A DNA stretch of 64,000 nucleotides from Microtetraspora fusca (GTDB lineage Bacteria > Actinomycetota > Actinomycetes > Streptosporangiales > Streptosporangiaceae): the NCBI RefSeq assembly GCF_001570365.1, contig NZ_BBYK01000053.1, forward strand, positions 62,001 through 126,000, in the 5' to 3' direction. A program made the translations under genes and the position numbers. Shown here piece after piece: positions 41,204-50,139 of the stretch. How positions within the stretch are numbered: the stretch's first letter is position 1; the number at the start of each line of letters is the position of its first letter. Below the pieces are notes generated by a model, which saw only the letters and a list, made by a program, of their open reading frames with translations, was not told the DNA's origin and searched no databases.

Positions 41204-41584
41204 TTCTGATCACCGTTGCTCTCTACATAAATCAGGATATTCCGCCCCCTCTCCCTGCTCGGTGAGCGGGTGTGGTTCGTGAGCACCACAGCACCGTGCC
41301 CTCTCGGGCAGGCGTAGCGTCGTCGTCCATGTGGAGGACTCGTCACGGCACTGCGGGAGGCCGCGGACCAGACCTGCTGGAACACCGTGCGCTCGCTTCT
41401 GCTGCCCTGACCCGTCCACCCCATCCCCGCGGAGCGGTACCTTCTCGAATGCTCGTGACCGCACCGCGTGGTGGCGTGGACAGAACCGAACACAGAACCG
41501 AACTCAGCCCCGATCCGCGCCGGCCCGGATGCCCCGGTACGGCGAGCAGAACCTTGGAGTCTCTCGACGTGATCGGCCCCGGCG
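41204..41584. other. Intergenic region without a convincing gene
   Basis: The stretch between the transpeptidase and the monooxygenase contains A/T-rich promoter-like sequence near 41215-41240. It also carries a 12-bp tandem duplication (ACAGAACCGAAC twice, about 41479-41502). A plus-strand frame ending QTCWNTVRSLLLP before TGA (about 41411) looks faintly coding and may be a gene tail, but I cannot name it. Confidence 0.35.
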
Positions 41585-43081
41585 TCACCTCGCCGGGCCG
41601 AACCAGGTGGCGAGCGCCTCGCCCAGGCCGTCGCGCTCGCCGGCCCAGGCCACGTACCCGTCTGGCCGTACGAGCAGGGCACCCGCGCCCTCGACGGAGG
41701 CCGTACGTACGCGGTCCCGGTAGCCCGCCACGGCCTCGCCGGGCCGGCCCTGACCGGGCGGTCCGACGAGCAGTCCCCGGCCGTCCGCCAGCAGCCCTCC
41801 GCTCGGCGCCTCCGGCGGCGTCGCCGATGGCGGGACGAATCGGCCGACCAGAGGCTCGGCGGCGGGCGCGTAGTCCACGTTCGTGCCCTCGGCCATCGCC
41901 GAGAAGTACTGCCGGGCGTCCGGCAGCTCCAGCACCTCGGTCAGCACCTCACGCAACGCGTCCACCTGCGCCCCTGGCCGCATGAGCGCCACCTGCGCCC
42001 GGGTGTTGCGCAGCACCCGGGCGGCCACCGGGTGCCGCTCGGCGGTATAGGTGTCCAGCAGGCTGTCGGGGGCCAGTCCACGCGCCACCAGCCCGAGTTT
42101 CCAGCCCAGGTTGACCGCGTCCTGCAGGCCGAGGTTGAGCCCCTGCCCGCCGATGGGCGAGTGGACGTGCGCCGCGTCTCCGGCCAGCAGCACCCTGCCC
42201 TTGCGGTAGGTGTCGGCATGCCGGGTGTTGTCGCTGTAGCGGATCCCGGCCTTCAGCCGGGTGACGACCACGTTGACGCCGGTCACGCGGCGCAGGCTTC
42301 CCTGTAGCTCCTCCGCCGTCATCGGCGCGTCCCGCTCGCCCGGCCCGCCGTCGAACTCGATGGTGGCGATCTCGCCCGGCACCAGCGACAGGTTCACCAG
42401 CCCGCCCTGGCCGCGCAATGACGAGGTGATCGCGCCGGGGTCGGCCAGCTCGGCCACCGCCGTCCGTCCGGTCATGGTCCCGGGCGTTCCGGAGAAGGCG
42501 AACCCGGACCGCTTGCGCACCACGCTCCGGCCGCCGTCGCATCCGACCAGGTACGCCGCCCGCACCACCTGCCCGTCGGCGAGCGTGGCGGCGACGCCGT
42601 TCTCGTCCTGCGTCACGTCGGTCACCCGGCAGTCATGGCGGACCGTGACTCCGAGCTCGGCGGCCCGTGCGGCCAGCACGCCTTCGATCCGGTGCTGCTT
42701 GAGCATGAGGTATTCGGCGCCCCCGCCCGGCTCCAGCAGCGGCAGACCGCTGAAGTGCCCTCTGACCATGCCCTTCTGGACCACCTCGACCATGAGGGCG
42801 ACCACGTCGGCCTGCACGCCCATCGGATCGTCTCCGGACTCCGGACGACGGCCCAGCCCCTCGAACATCGCCCGCTGCGCCTCGGCCAGCGGCTCGACCA
42901 GCCCGCGCAGGGCGAGCGACTGCAGGGTGCGGGCGTTGAGGGAACGCAGGCCGAGGCTGCGGGTCCTGCGTTCCTCGCCCGAGGCCGCCTCCAGGACCAG
43001 AACGCCGGCCCCGGCCAGGGTCAGTTCGCAGGCCAGCAGCAGGCCGACCGGTCCGCCGCCCACGACGATCACGTCGGTCAT
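41585..43081 (-). CDS. FAD-dependent aromatic monooxygenase
   Basis: 498 residues of the PHBH/RdmE type: GGGPVGLLLACEL (ADP binding, residues 7-19), GCDGGRSVVRK (DG motif), and GRVLLAGDAAHVHSPIGGQG (FAD ribityl, GD motif), then a thioredoxin-like C-terminal domain ending GALLVRPDGYVAWAG. These enzymes hydroxylate polyketide or phenolic rings, or inactivate antibiotics such as rifampicin or tetracyclines. It is divergent from a TetR gene with well-formed operators, which favours inducible detoxification. Confidence 0.9.
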   Translation of the reverse strand: MTDVIVVGGGPVGLLLACELTLAGAGVLVLEAASGEERRTRSLGLRSLNARTLQSLALRGLVEPLAEAQRAMFEGLGRRPESGDDPMGVQADVVALMVEVVQKGMVRGHFSGLPLLEPGGGAEYLMLKQHRIEGVLAARAAELGVTVRHDCRVTDVTQDENGVAATLADGQVVRAAYLVGCDGGRSVVRKRSGFAFSGTPGTMTGRTAVAELADPGAITSSLRGQGGLVNLSLVPGEIATIEFDGGPGERDAPMTAEELQGSLRRVTGVNVVVTRLKAGIRYSDNTRHADTYRKGRVLLAGDAAHVHSPIGGQGLNLGLQDAVNLGWKLGLVARGLAPDSLLDTYTAERHPVAARVLRNTRAQVALMRPGAQVDALREVLTEVLELPDARQYFSAMAEGTNVDYAPAAEPLVGRFVPPSATPPEAPSGGLLADGRGLLVGPPGQGRPGEAVAGYRDRVRTASVEGAGALLVRPDGYVAWAGERDGLGEALATWFGPAR

Positions 43082-43094
43082 CCCGACTCCTTTA

Positions 43095-43140
43095 CTTACG
43101 CCGTATGCTTACACCGTAAGTAGATCACGTACGGCGTAAG
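43095..43140. promoter_or_regulatory. TetR operator array
   Basis: CTTACGCCGTA (43095) and TACGGCGTAAG (to 43140) are perfect 11-bp arms. Between them lies CTTAC-ACC-GTAAG (43108-43120). Four CTTAC/GTAAG half-sites thus fill the 94-base divergent spacer. Confidence 0.65.
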
Positions 43141-43175
43141 CTTTGTCAAACGATCGAGGAGGAAAGGACGGCTTG

Positions 43176-43844
43176 ATGGCACGGCGCGAGCCGCTGAACA
43201 GGGAGAAGGTTCTCGACGCGGCCCTCGAACTGGCCGACGGGGAGGGCCTGGAGGGACTGTCCATGCGGCGCCTGGCCAAAGCGCTCGGCGTCGAGGCGAT
43301 GTCGCTCTACAACCACGTCTCCAACAAGGCGGATCTCGTCGACGGCATCGTGGAGCGCGTGTTCGCGCAGGTCGAGCCGCCCGACCCGGCCCTGCCGTGG
43401 CCGGAGCAGGTGCGTACGGCCGCGCTGAGCATGTACCGCGTCTTCAGCCGCCATCCGGTGGTGCCGCTGGCGCTGGCCACCGACCGGTCCAATCCGACCT
43501 CGCCCCACGCCATGGCGGCGATGGACGGTCTGGTCGGGGCGCTGTTCCAGGCCGGGTTCGACGAGCGGGGCGCCTGGCGCGCGCTCGGGGCGATAAACGG
43601 CCTGGTGTTCGGAGCGCTGCTGCTGTCGACGGGCGGCTTCACCGGCGCCCCCGGGGTGCACGCGGGGGAGGAGCAGGTCGGGGTCTACATCCGGCGGCTC
43701 GACCCCGCGCGGCTGCCGCACTTCAGCAGGCTGCTGGCCTGGACGACGAAGGGCGGCGTGGAACCGCCGGCGGACTTCGAACAGGCTCTGGACACGCTGA
43801 TCCAGGGTCTGGAGGCTACGGCGAAAAGCGGTCACAGCGGATGA
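43176..43844 (+). CDS. TetR-family repressor, TetR_C type
   Basis: 222 residues: LNREKVLDAALELADGEGLE, then LSMRRLAKALGVEAMSLYNH, the TetR-class HTH with the VEAMSLYNHV recognition helix. The C-terminus is like that of TetR(C) antibiotic sensors. ATG 43176 is chosen for its position after GGAAAGGA. It probably represses the divergent flavin monooxygenase and itself. Confidence 0.9.
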   Translation: MARREPLNREKVLDAALELADGEGLEGLSMRRLAKALGVEAMSLYNHVSNKADLVDGIVERVFAQVEPPDPALPWPEQVRTAALSMYRVFSRHPVVPLALATDRSNPTSPHAMAAMDGLVGALFQAGFDERGAWRALGAINGLVFGALLLSTGGFTGAPGVHAGEEQVGVYIRRLDPARLPHFSRLLAWTTKGGVEPPADFEQALDTLIQGLEATAKSGHSG

Positions 43845-44029
43845 CGCCCGCGAACCCTCCCATAAACCGGTCGCCAGTGCCCGAGAATCGGACACCAGGT
43901 CATTGGGAGGTAATGAAACGGTCAGTCTTTGATAAGGCTTGACGTTCTTTGACCGGTGTTGGGATTAGTCAGGGGTTTTCGTAAGGTTTTTCCCTTTGTC
44001 GGTGCCGGAGGTCAGAGGGGGAGACCGCC

Positions 44030-45115
44030 ATGAGATCGAGAAGGCCGCACCTACCATTGCCCAGTTCCATCCAGGGGCGGTACACCCTCGTCGTCGGAGC
44101 GCTGTTCCTCGTGGTTCTCATCACGGCCGGCGCGGCCATCGACTTCGTGGCTCGTAGCAATATGGGCGGACGCGTCCCGCGTGGAACGCAGCCGCTCACC
44201 GCGGCGTGGATCGCCGGAGGCGTCCTGCTCCTCGCCGTCGCCGCCGCGTGGATCACCTGGTTGGTGGTCGGCCGCATCCTCCACCCCCTGAAGGCGATCA
44301 CGAAGCGGATCGACCTGACGACCAATGACCTGAGCCTGCGGCGGCTGCCCCAGGCGAGCGGCGACGACGAGATCGCGCGGCTCGCCCGCTCCTCCAACAA
44401 GCTGTTCGAGCGGTTGGAGGAGGTCATGACCAACCAGCGCCGATTCGCCTCCCTGGTCTCCCACGAACTCCGGTCACCCGTCACCGCGCTGCGCGCCCAG
44501 GTCGAGGAGGCGCTCGACTACCCCGACGAGGTCGACCCGTACGAGACGCTGCGTGCCACGCTGCGCAGCGCCGAGCGGTTCCAGGCGATCATCGACGAGC
44601 TGCTCGCGTACACGAAGGTGAAGAACGCCGGTTCGGCGGCTCCCGAGCCGCTCGACCTGACCGAGCTGGTACGGGAGGAGATCGCGTTCCGCGCCCAGGG
44701 CGTGCAGGTGCGGCTCCATGCCAGCGGCGAGCCGACCGCCTTCGCCACCAGGCTGGCCGTCATCGGGGCGGTGGGCAACCTGCTGGCCAACGCGCAGCGG
44801 CACGCGCACACACGGGTGGACGTCCAGGTGGAACGCGCGGGAGATCAGGCCGTGGTCGTGGTGCAGGACGACGGCGACGGCATCGCGCCCGAGGACCGCG
44901 AGCGGGTCTTCGAACCCTTCGTCCGGCTGGCGGACGGGCGCCGACGTGACCCCGGCGGCAGCGGGCTCGGTCTCGCCTTCAGCCGGGAGGCCGCCATGGC
45001 CAACCACGGCTCCCTCACCATCGAGGACTCCCCGCGAGGGGCGCGCTTCGTGCTGCGCCTTCCCTTGACGACCACCCCCGTCGCCGTTCCGGCCCCCCAG
45101 CCGCTCTCCTCCTGA
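44030..45115 (+). CDS. Orphan sensor histidine kinase (EnvZ/Omp type)
   Basis: 361 residues: helix at about 18-41, a short outside loop of about 20, helix at 59-81, HAMP, HisKA with H145 in LVSHELRSPV, and the ATPase domain with NLLANAQRHA, DDGDGIAP and GGSGLGLAFS. The tiny loop suggests membrane or internal sensing. No response-regulator gene adjoins it, so the partner lies elsewhere or was lost. The 43845-44029 spacer has T-rich sequence near 43985 that may include its promoter. Confidence 0.9.
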   Translation: MRSRRPHLPLPSSIQGRYTLVVGALFLVVLITAGAAIDFVARSNMGGRVPRGTQPLTAAWIAGGVLLLAVAAAWITWLVVGRILHPLKAITKRIDLTTNDLSLRRLPQASGDDEIARLARSSNKLFERLEEVMTNQRRFASLVSHELRSPVTALRAQVEEALDYPDEVDPYETLRATLRSAERFQAIIDELLAYTKVKNAGSAAPEPLDLTELVREEIAFRAQGVQVRLHASGEPTAFATRLAVIGAVGNLLANAQRHAHTRVDVQVERAGDQAVVVVQDDGDGIAPEDRERVFEPFVRLADGRRRDPGGSGLGLAFSREAAMANHGSLTIEDSPRGARFVLRLPLTTTPVAVPAPQPLSS

Positions 45116-45133
45116 CCGGGGAAAGCGGCTGGG
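45096..45133. terminator. Bidirectional terminator hairpin
   Basis: CCCAGCCGCT (45096-45105) and AGCGGCTGGG (45124-45133) are perfect 10-bp arms separated by 18 bases. The hairpin covers the kinase stop and lies before the convergent pirin gene. Confidence 0.6.
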
Positions 45134-45146
45134 ACGCTGAAACGGC

Positions 45147-46148
45147 CTACCCGGCCTGGACGCGGCCGTGCCGGTCGCGGGCCTTGAGCCGTACGGTGGG
45201 CATCTCGGGCGCCGGGAGCGGGCCCTCCTCGCAGGAGCCGACCCTGCCGAAGCGGGTGGCCGGGTGACCCCCCTCGTCGAAACCGGCGTCCCGCATCCAG
45301 TCTTCGCGTGCCCGCACGATCTCCTCATGTGAACGCGCCACGAAGTTCCACCACATGACCAGCGGCTCCTCGAACGGCTCGCCACCGAGCAGGAACAGCC
45401 GCGCGGGCGCGTCGGCCTCCATCACCAGCTCGGAGCGGCCCTCCCCGAGGTACAGCAGAGCGCCGGGGGAGAGCGGCTCGCCCGCGACGCGCGCCGCGCC
45501 GCACATGACCAGCACGGCGGTCTCGAACGACGGATCGACCGGCAGCCGACACCGGCCGGGACCGTGGAACAGCACCTCGGCGCCGAGCAGCGGCGTGTGC
45601 ACCAGCGCGGGGGAGCGGAGTGACCCGATCTCGCCCACCACGACGGTTACCGTGACGTCGCCCTCGCGCAGCGACGGCAGCGCGGCGTGATGCTCGAACC
45701 GCGCGGCGCCGTGCCTGGCCACCTCCGGCAGCGCCACCCAGAGCTGCAGGCCGTGCATGACCGCCGGATGCTCCGGCGGCGTCTGCTCGGAGTGGGCGAT
45801 GCCGTGTCCCGCCGTCATCAGGTTGAGCTGGCCGGGCACGATCGTCTGCGCGTTGCCCAGGCTGTCGCGGTGCAGGATCTCTCCCTCGGCCAGCCAGGTG
45901 ACCGTCTGCAGCCCGGTGTGCGGGTGCGGCGGCACCTGCATGCCCGGACGGTCACGTACGTCGTCCGGACCGAAGTGGTCGACGAAGCACCAGGCCCCCA
46001 CCATCCGGCGGGGCCGCTGCGGCAGCAGCCGGCGCACCGTCGTGTAGCGGCCGAGCGGGACGTCGTGCCCTGCCAGGAGCACGCTCTCCGGCTCGGTCAC
46101 CGTCGCCGCCGCGCACTCGTACGCCTCAGGCGTCGGCGGGGCGGTCAC
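45147..46148 (-). CDS. Pirin-family protein, two-domain
   Basis: 333 residues: the pirin cupin signature is complete (PHPHTGLQTVTWLAEGEILH; DSLGN; MTAGHGIAHSE), with a metal site of three histidines and a glutamate. The pirin C-terminal domain follows (GGEPFEEPLVMWWNFVARSH). Bacterial pirins act as quercetinase-like dioxygenases or redox sensors. GTG 46148 overlaps the acetyltransferase stop by 4 bases. The longer frame upstream is a chance reading of neighbouring genes. Confidence 0.9.
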   Translation of the reverse strand: MTAPPTPEAYECAAATVTEPESVLLAGHDVPLGRYTTVRRLLPQRPRRMVGAWCFVDHFGPDDVRDRPGMQVPPHPHTGLQTVTWLAEGEILHRDSLGNAQTIVPGQLNLMTAGHGIAHSEQTPPEHPAVMHGLQLWVALPEVARHGAARFEHHAALPSLREGDVTVTVVVGEIGSLRSPALVHTPLLGAEVLFHGPGRCRLPVDPSFETAVLVMCGAARVAGEPLSPGALLYLGEGRSELVMEADAPARLFLLGGEPFEEPLVMWWNFVARSHEEIVRAREDWMRDAGFDEGGHPATRFGRVGSCEEGPLPAPEMPTVRLKARDRHGRVQAG

Positions 46149-46495
46149 GCCGGCTCTCCGTCGCTGTCGCCCGCACCGGCGGGGAGGGAGAAGCCCTCGC
46201 GCCGGTCGGGCGGCACCAGGTCGAGGTAGCCCGGGTGCCGGGCGATGTAGTCGCGGACGAACGGGCAGTACGGCAGGACCGACAGCCCGGCGGTCCGGGA
46301 CGCGTCCAGCGCGCCCCGGACCAGCGTCGAGCCGAGGCCGCGGCCACCGTACGCGGGGTCGATCTCGGTGTGGGTGAACGAGATCCGCGATCCGCGGCGC
46401 CGGTAGTCGGCGAAGCCGACGACCTTCCCCTCCACGGTGATCTCGAACCGGCCGGCCTCCGGGTCGTCGACGACCCGTGGTTCGGTGTGTTCCAT
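46145..46495 (-). CDS. GNAT-like N-acetyltransferase (YjdJ type)
   Basis: 116 residues: FEITVEGKVVGFADYRRRGS and YGGRGLGSTLVRGAL, the acetyl-CoA loop (here RGLGS), then LPYCPFVRDYIARHPGYLDL, which marks the short GNAT/DUF1653-like group. Substrate unknown. It is coupled to the following pirin gene by a GTGA overlap. Confidence 0.88.
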   Translation of the reverse strand: MEHTEPRVVDDPEAGRFEITVEGKVVGFADYRRRGSRISFTHTEIDPAYGGRGLGSTLVRGALDASRTAGLSVLPYCPFVRDYIARHPGYLDLVPPDRREGFSLPAGAGDSDGEPA

Positions 46496-46576
46496 GACGT
46501 CTCGGCTCCTTCGACGGGCGCCCGGATCGCCCCACGATATCCCGGGTGTACGGACGAACTCCTGGCGCGGTGACGG

Positions 46577-47347
46577 TCAGGCGGCGATCGTGGCGTGCAT
46601 CTCCCACACCAGGATCTCGGCGGGCTCGACCGCGGTCACCCGCTGGCCGCCCGTCGCGGTGAACCGTACGGCGTCGCCGGGGCCGAGCGTGCCCGCGCCC
46701 TCGAGGGCGACCGTGCCGCGCGGCACGAACAGGTGCAGGAACGGCGCCTCGGGCAGCTCGACGCTCTGCTCCGGTCGCAGCCGCGCGGCGTAGAGCGCGG
46801 CGTACCGGTTCTTGATCCGGATGGCGGAGACGCCGTCGTGCTTGTCCATACCGGACGCCACCGGCACCAGGCCGCCGGACAGCAGCTCGGCCTCGATTTC
46901 GAGCTGCTCGTAACCGGGCGTGATCCCGGGCTCGTCGGGGACGACCCACATCTGGACGAAGTGCACCGGCTCGTCATGCGCCGCGCCACCCCGCAGCCGC
47001 CAGGAGTCGTTCTTCTCCGAGTGCAGGATGCCGGTGCCCGCGCTCATCCGCTGCGCCAGGCCGGGGTAGATCACGCCGGAGTGGCCGGTCGAGTCCTGGT
47101 GGACGAGGGAGCCCTCCATGACCCAGGTGACGATCTCCATGTCGCGGTGCGGGTGAGTGTCGAACCCGGTGCCGGGGAGGACGCGGTCGTCGTTGTTGAC
47201 CAGCAGCACGCCGTGGTGGGTGTTGTCCGAGTCGTGGTGATGGCCGAAGGAGAAGGAGTGGTGGGAATCCAGCCACGTGGTGGCGGTGGTGAACCGCTCG
47301 TCCGCGCGGCGGACATCCACGCGCGGAGTCGGCGTGTTCCTGGTCAT
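46577..47347 (-). CDS. Pirin-family quercetinase-like bicupin (YhaK/YhhW type)
   Basis: 256 residues: TWLDSHHSFSFGHHHDSDNT, then HPHRDMEIVTWVMEGSLVHQ and MSAGTGILHSEKND carry the cupin metal ligands. The second cupin half ends in a strand-rich domain. It resembles E. coli YhhW, a quercetin 2,3-dioxygenase. It is divergent from a MarR gene with three ATGAC-n2-GTCAT sites between, and is followed by the acetyltransferase and the second pirin on the same strand. Confidence 0.9.
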   Translation of the reverse strand: MTRNTPTPRVDVRRADERFTTATTWLDSHHSFSFGHHHDSDNTHHGVLLVNNDDRVLPGTGFDTHPHRDMEIVTWVMEGSLVHQDSTGHSGVIYPGLAQRMSAGTGILHSEKNDSWRLRGGAAHDEPVHFVQMWVVPDEPGITPGYEQLEIEAELLSGGLVPVASGMDKHDGVSAIRIKNRYAALYAARLRPEQSVELPEAPFLHLFVPRGTVALEGAGTLGPGDAVRFTATGGQRVTAVEPAEILVWEMHATIAA

Positions 47348-47400
47348 GGGATCCCCTTCCGGAGGTCTCGCCCGAAGGGCCGTACGCGGGTGTCCGGCCC

Positions 47401-47477
47401 TGTAGATGATCTGTCATCTACATTCGGCCCGCAACGTAGATGACGCGTCATTTATTTCCAACCGCATGACGTGTCAT
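47401..47477. promoter_or_regulatory. Three MarR operator dyads
   Basis: TGTAGATGA-TCTG-TCATCTACA (47401-47422), ATGACGCGTCAT (47440-47451) and ATGAC-GT-GTCAT (47466-47477) share the half-site ATGA. They fill the spacer between a pirin gene and the divergent MarR gene. Confidence 0.7.
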
Positions 47478-47499
47478 CGTTCCGGATAGGGTGGACGGC

Positions 47500-48030
47500 A
47501 TGGACGGTCCCTCCCGGCCCGGTCCCTCCGATCGGGCGGCCTCCGGACACGACGCGCGCTGGCTGGACGCCGACGAGCAGCGTGCCTGGCGGGCCTACCT
47601 GCGCATGCAGGGCCGGCTGGCGGCGGCGCTCAACCGCCAGCTCCAGCTTGAGTCGGGCCTGTCCCCCGCCGACTACGAGGTGCTCGTCCACCTCACCGAC
47701 ACCCCCGAGGCGCGGCTTCGGCCGTACGAGCTGCAATGGGCGTTGCAGTGGGAGCAGAGCCGGCTGTCACACCACCTGACCCGGATGCGGCGCCGTGGCC
47801 TCGTCGAGCGCGAGGAGTGCTCCGAGGACGGGCGCGGCGCGTTCGTCGTGCTCACCGAGAAGGGGCGCCAGGCCATCACCGCCGCCGCGCCCGGTCACGT
47901 CGGCGTGGTGCGGCGGTTCTTCTTCGACGGGTTCAGCCGCGAGGAGGTCGCCCTGCTCGAACGGCTGAGCACGCGGATCCTCGACCGCCTCGACAACGCG
48001 GACGCCGGCCCCGAAGCCGACCCCCGCTGA
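47500..48030 (+). CDS. MarR-family regulator
   Basis: 176 residues: ESGLSPADYEVLVHLTDTPE, then LRPYELQWALQWEQSRLSHH as recognition helix and a wing VEREECSEDGRGAFVVLTEK. ATG 47500 is preferred over ATG 47491. The three dyads before it and the divergent pirin suggest it represses both in response to a redox or phenolic signal. Confidence 0.88.
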   Translation: MDGPSRPGPSDRAASGHDARWLDADEQRAWRAYLRMQGRLAAALNRQLQLESGLSPADYEVLVHLTDTPEARLRPYELQWALQWEQSRLSHHLTRMRRRGLVEREECSEDGRGAFVVLTEKGRQAITAAAPGHVGVVRRFFFDGFSREEVALLERLSTRILDRLDNADAGPEADPR

Positions 48031-48053
48031 CGCTTCCGGCGCTGAGGCGTCAG
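48027..48053. terminator. Weak convergent hairpin
   Basis: CTGACGC (48027-48033) and GCGTCAG (48047-48053) pair across 13 bases between the convergent MarR and phosphatase genes, with CCGGC/GCCGG adding outer pairing. Confidence 0.35.
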
Positions 48054-49309
48054 AGCCGGATGACGACCAGTGCGATGTCGTCGCGGCCGCCGCCGCTGAC
48101 ACCGAGGCGGGCAAGCAGGGTGTCGGCCAGGTGTTCTGCGCCGAGCCCGGTGCACTCGGTAAGGGTGTCAGTCAGGCGGCCCAGCCCGGTGTCGATGTCC
48201 TCATCGCGGCGTTCGATGAGCCCGTCGGTGTAGAGCACGAGAACGTCGCCGGGGACGTACCCGAGGGTGGCCTGCGGGCGGGGGACGTGATAGGGGCGCA
48301 CGCCCAGGGGTGGGTCGGTGGCCTGGTCCAGCAGCGTGCAGCCACCGCCGGGATGAGCCAGCACCGGCGGAAGGTGGCCGGCGCTGCTGTAGATGAGCAG
48401 GTGGCTGCGCCGGTCGATCAGTACTTCGACGGCGGTGGTGCCCAGCGAGCCGTCGATGGAGCGGGCATACAGACCGAGGACCTCCAGCGCTTGGGCGGGG
48501 CGTGGAATGGCGCGGATGGCGGAGCTGAGGGAGCTGCGGAGCATGCCCATAACGGCGGCGGCCTCGAGGCCGTGACCGACGACGTCGCCGACCGCCACGG
48601 CGATGGCGTCGGGGGGCAGGTCGACCAGGTCGTACCAGTCTCCGCACACGTTCAGGGAGCCGGTAGCGGGCAAGTAGCGGACCGCCACGTCCCTGTGGAG
48701 GGCCAGGTCGGGAGCATGGAGCATGACCTCCTGCAGTGTGACCGCGACTTCACGCTCCCGAGCGTGAGCTTGGCGCAGCTCCTCATTGAGCCGCTGCAGC
48801 TGAATGGCTCGGGCGTACAGCTCGGCCTCCAGGGCCTGGGCGGCCTCCAGCCGTTCCCCCAGATCCGGCCGCCACTCCTTGCCCAGGCGCCGGGCCTGGT
48901 ATGCATGGACGAACACGGTCGTGTCCTCGACACGGAGGATGATCCACGCCACCTTCCCGTCCGGCCCGAGCACGGGAGTGTTGACTGGTGACCACCACCG
49001 CTCCTCGAACACCCCCGGCTGGCTCATGACCGGGATGTCGTACTTCTGCAGCGCCATCGTGTCCGGCCTGCCGGTGGCCAGAACTCGGTGCAACGAGGCA
49101 TCCAGGTTCCGTACGCCATCGGCGTCCGGGTCGGCCGGATTGTCGGGGAATGCCTCGAAAACATGCTTGCCAATCAGGTCGGACCGGGACCGCTTGGTCG
49201 CTTCCAGGTACGCCGGGTTCACATCGACGATCACCAGGTCCGGATCCAGCACCAGGCACGGGCTCGGCGTGGCGGCGAACAACGCCGCATGGTCCACTTC
49301 CGCTGCCAT
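48050..49309 (-). CDS. PAS-domain PP2C (SpoIIE-type) serine phosphatase
   Basis: 419 residues: a PAS domain (LFAATPSPCLVLDPDLVIVD to about 135), a coiled coil (about 150-190), and a SpoIIE/RsbU phosphatase domain with VCGDWYDLVDL, GDVVGHGLEAA, YTDGLIERRDE and GGRDDIALVVIRL supplying the metal aspartates. Such proteins dephosphorylate anti-anti-sigma factors to switch on stress sigma factors. No anti-sigma or sigma gene is adjacent. Confidence 0.92.
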   Translation of the reverse strand: MAAEVDHAALFAATPSPCLVLDPDLVIVDVNPAYLEATKRSRSDLIGKHVFEAFPDNPADPDADGVRNLDASLHRVLATGRPDTMALQKYDIPVMSQPGVFEERWWSPVNTPVLGPDGKVAWIILRVEDTTVFVHAYQARRLGKEWRPDLGERLEAAQALEAELYARAIQLQRLNEELRQAHAREREVAVTLQEVMLHAPDLALHRDVAVRYLPATGSLNVCGDWYDLVDLPPDAIAVAVGDVVGHGLEAAAVMGMLRSSLSSAIRAIPRPAQALEVLGLYARSIDGSLGTTAVEVLIDRRSHLLIYSSAGHLPPVLAHPGGGCTLLDQATDPPLGVRPYHVPRPQATLGYVPGDVLVLYTDGLIERRDEDIDTGLGRLTDTLTECTGLGAEHLADTLLARLGVSGGGRDDIALVVIRL

Positions 49310-49452
49310 GGGGCCACGCTCCTTCGCCGTGGTATGGCCCTTATCTCAACGTAGGAGACTCACGGCGTGCGCGCGCCCACTGCCCGACAGCACGCGATCC
49401 AGGCCGTACGGCGCAGTCGTGGCCTGGATCGCAGGCAGGCGGCCGGCATGCC

Positions 49453-49481
49453 GCGTTTGCCTAAAGCCATTAGGCAAACGC
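49453..49481. promoter_or_regulatory. TetR operator, perfect 12-bp arms
   Basis: GCGTTTGCCTAA-AGCCA-TTAGGCAAACGC, 32 bases before the TetR start at 49513. It also falls between the divergent phosphatase gene and TetR. Confidence 0.75.
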
Positions 49482-49512
49482 ATAATGATTGTCGTTGCGT
49501 AGGAGGAAGCTT

Positions 49513-50082
49513 ATGGTTCGAGCGGGGTTGACCGCGGAACGCCTGATCAGGGCGGGGGCGGAACTGGCTGACGAGGTCGGCTTCGACCAGGTGACCGTCT
49601 CGGCGCTCGCCCGGCGGTTCGACGTCAAGGTCGCGAGTCTGTACTCGCACCTGAAGAACTCGCAGGACCTCAAGACCGGGATCGCCCTGTTCGCCCTGGA
49701 GGAACTCGCCGACCGGGTCGCCGAGGCCGTGGCCGGGCGAGCCGGCAAGGACGCCCTGGCCGCCTTCGCGGACGCCTACCGCGACTACGCCCGGGAGCAC
49801 CCCGGCCGCTACGCCGCGGCTCGGCTGCGGCTCGACCCCGAGACGGCGGCCGCCAGCGCCGGCGTCCGGCACGCCCAGATGACGCGGGCGATCCTGCGCG
49901 GCTACGACCTGACAGAGCCGGACCAGACACACGCGGTACGGATGCTGGGCAGCGTCTTCCACGGCTACGTCAGCCTGGAGATGAGCGGAAGCTTCGGCCA
50001 CACCGCCGTCGATTCGCAGGAGTCCTGGTCCTGGATCGTGGATTCCCTCGACGCCCTGCTGCGCACCTGGACCACATCCTGA
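49513..50082 (+). CDS. TetR-family repressor with WHG-type C-terminus
   Basis: 189 residues: LTAERLIRAGAELADEVGFD and VTVSALARRFDVKVASLYSH form the HTH. The C-terminal FHGYVSLEMSGSFGHTAVDS pattern is that of the TetR_C_33/WHG group. ATG 49513 has AGGAGG. It is followed after 57 bases by an SGNH hydrolase on the same strand, likely its operon partner. Confidence 0.9.
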   Translation: MVRAGLTAERLIRAGAELADEVGFDQVTVSALARRFDVKVASLYSHLKNSQDLKTGIALFALEELADRVAEAVAGRAGKDALAAFADAYRDYAREHPGRYAAARLRLDPETAAASAGVRHAQMTRAILRGYDLTEPDQTHAVRMLGSVFHGYVSLEMSGSFGHTAVDSQESWSWIVDSLDALLRTWTTS

Positions 50083-50139
50083 TCACCAGGGACCGCGCAC
50101 CCCCAACAATCCAAGAATTTCCCTCAACAGGCTGAAGCG

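Noticed and set aside
41479-41502. 12-bp tandem duplication ACAGAACCGAAC
   Set aside because: Only two units; no evidence of function or of a larger repeat array.
45147-46949. A 600-residue minus-strand frame joining pirin with upstream sequence
   Set aside because: The part beyond 46148 overlaps the acetyltransferase and another pirin in the wrong frame; GTG 46148 with a 4-base overlap is the proper start.
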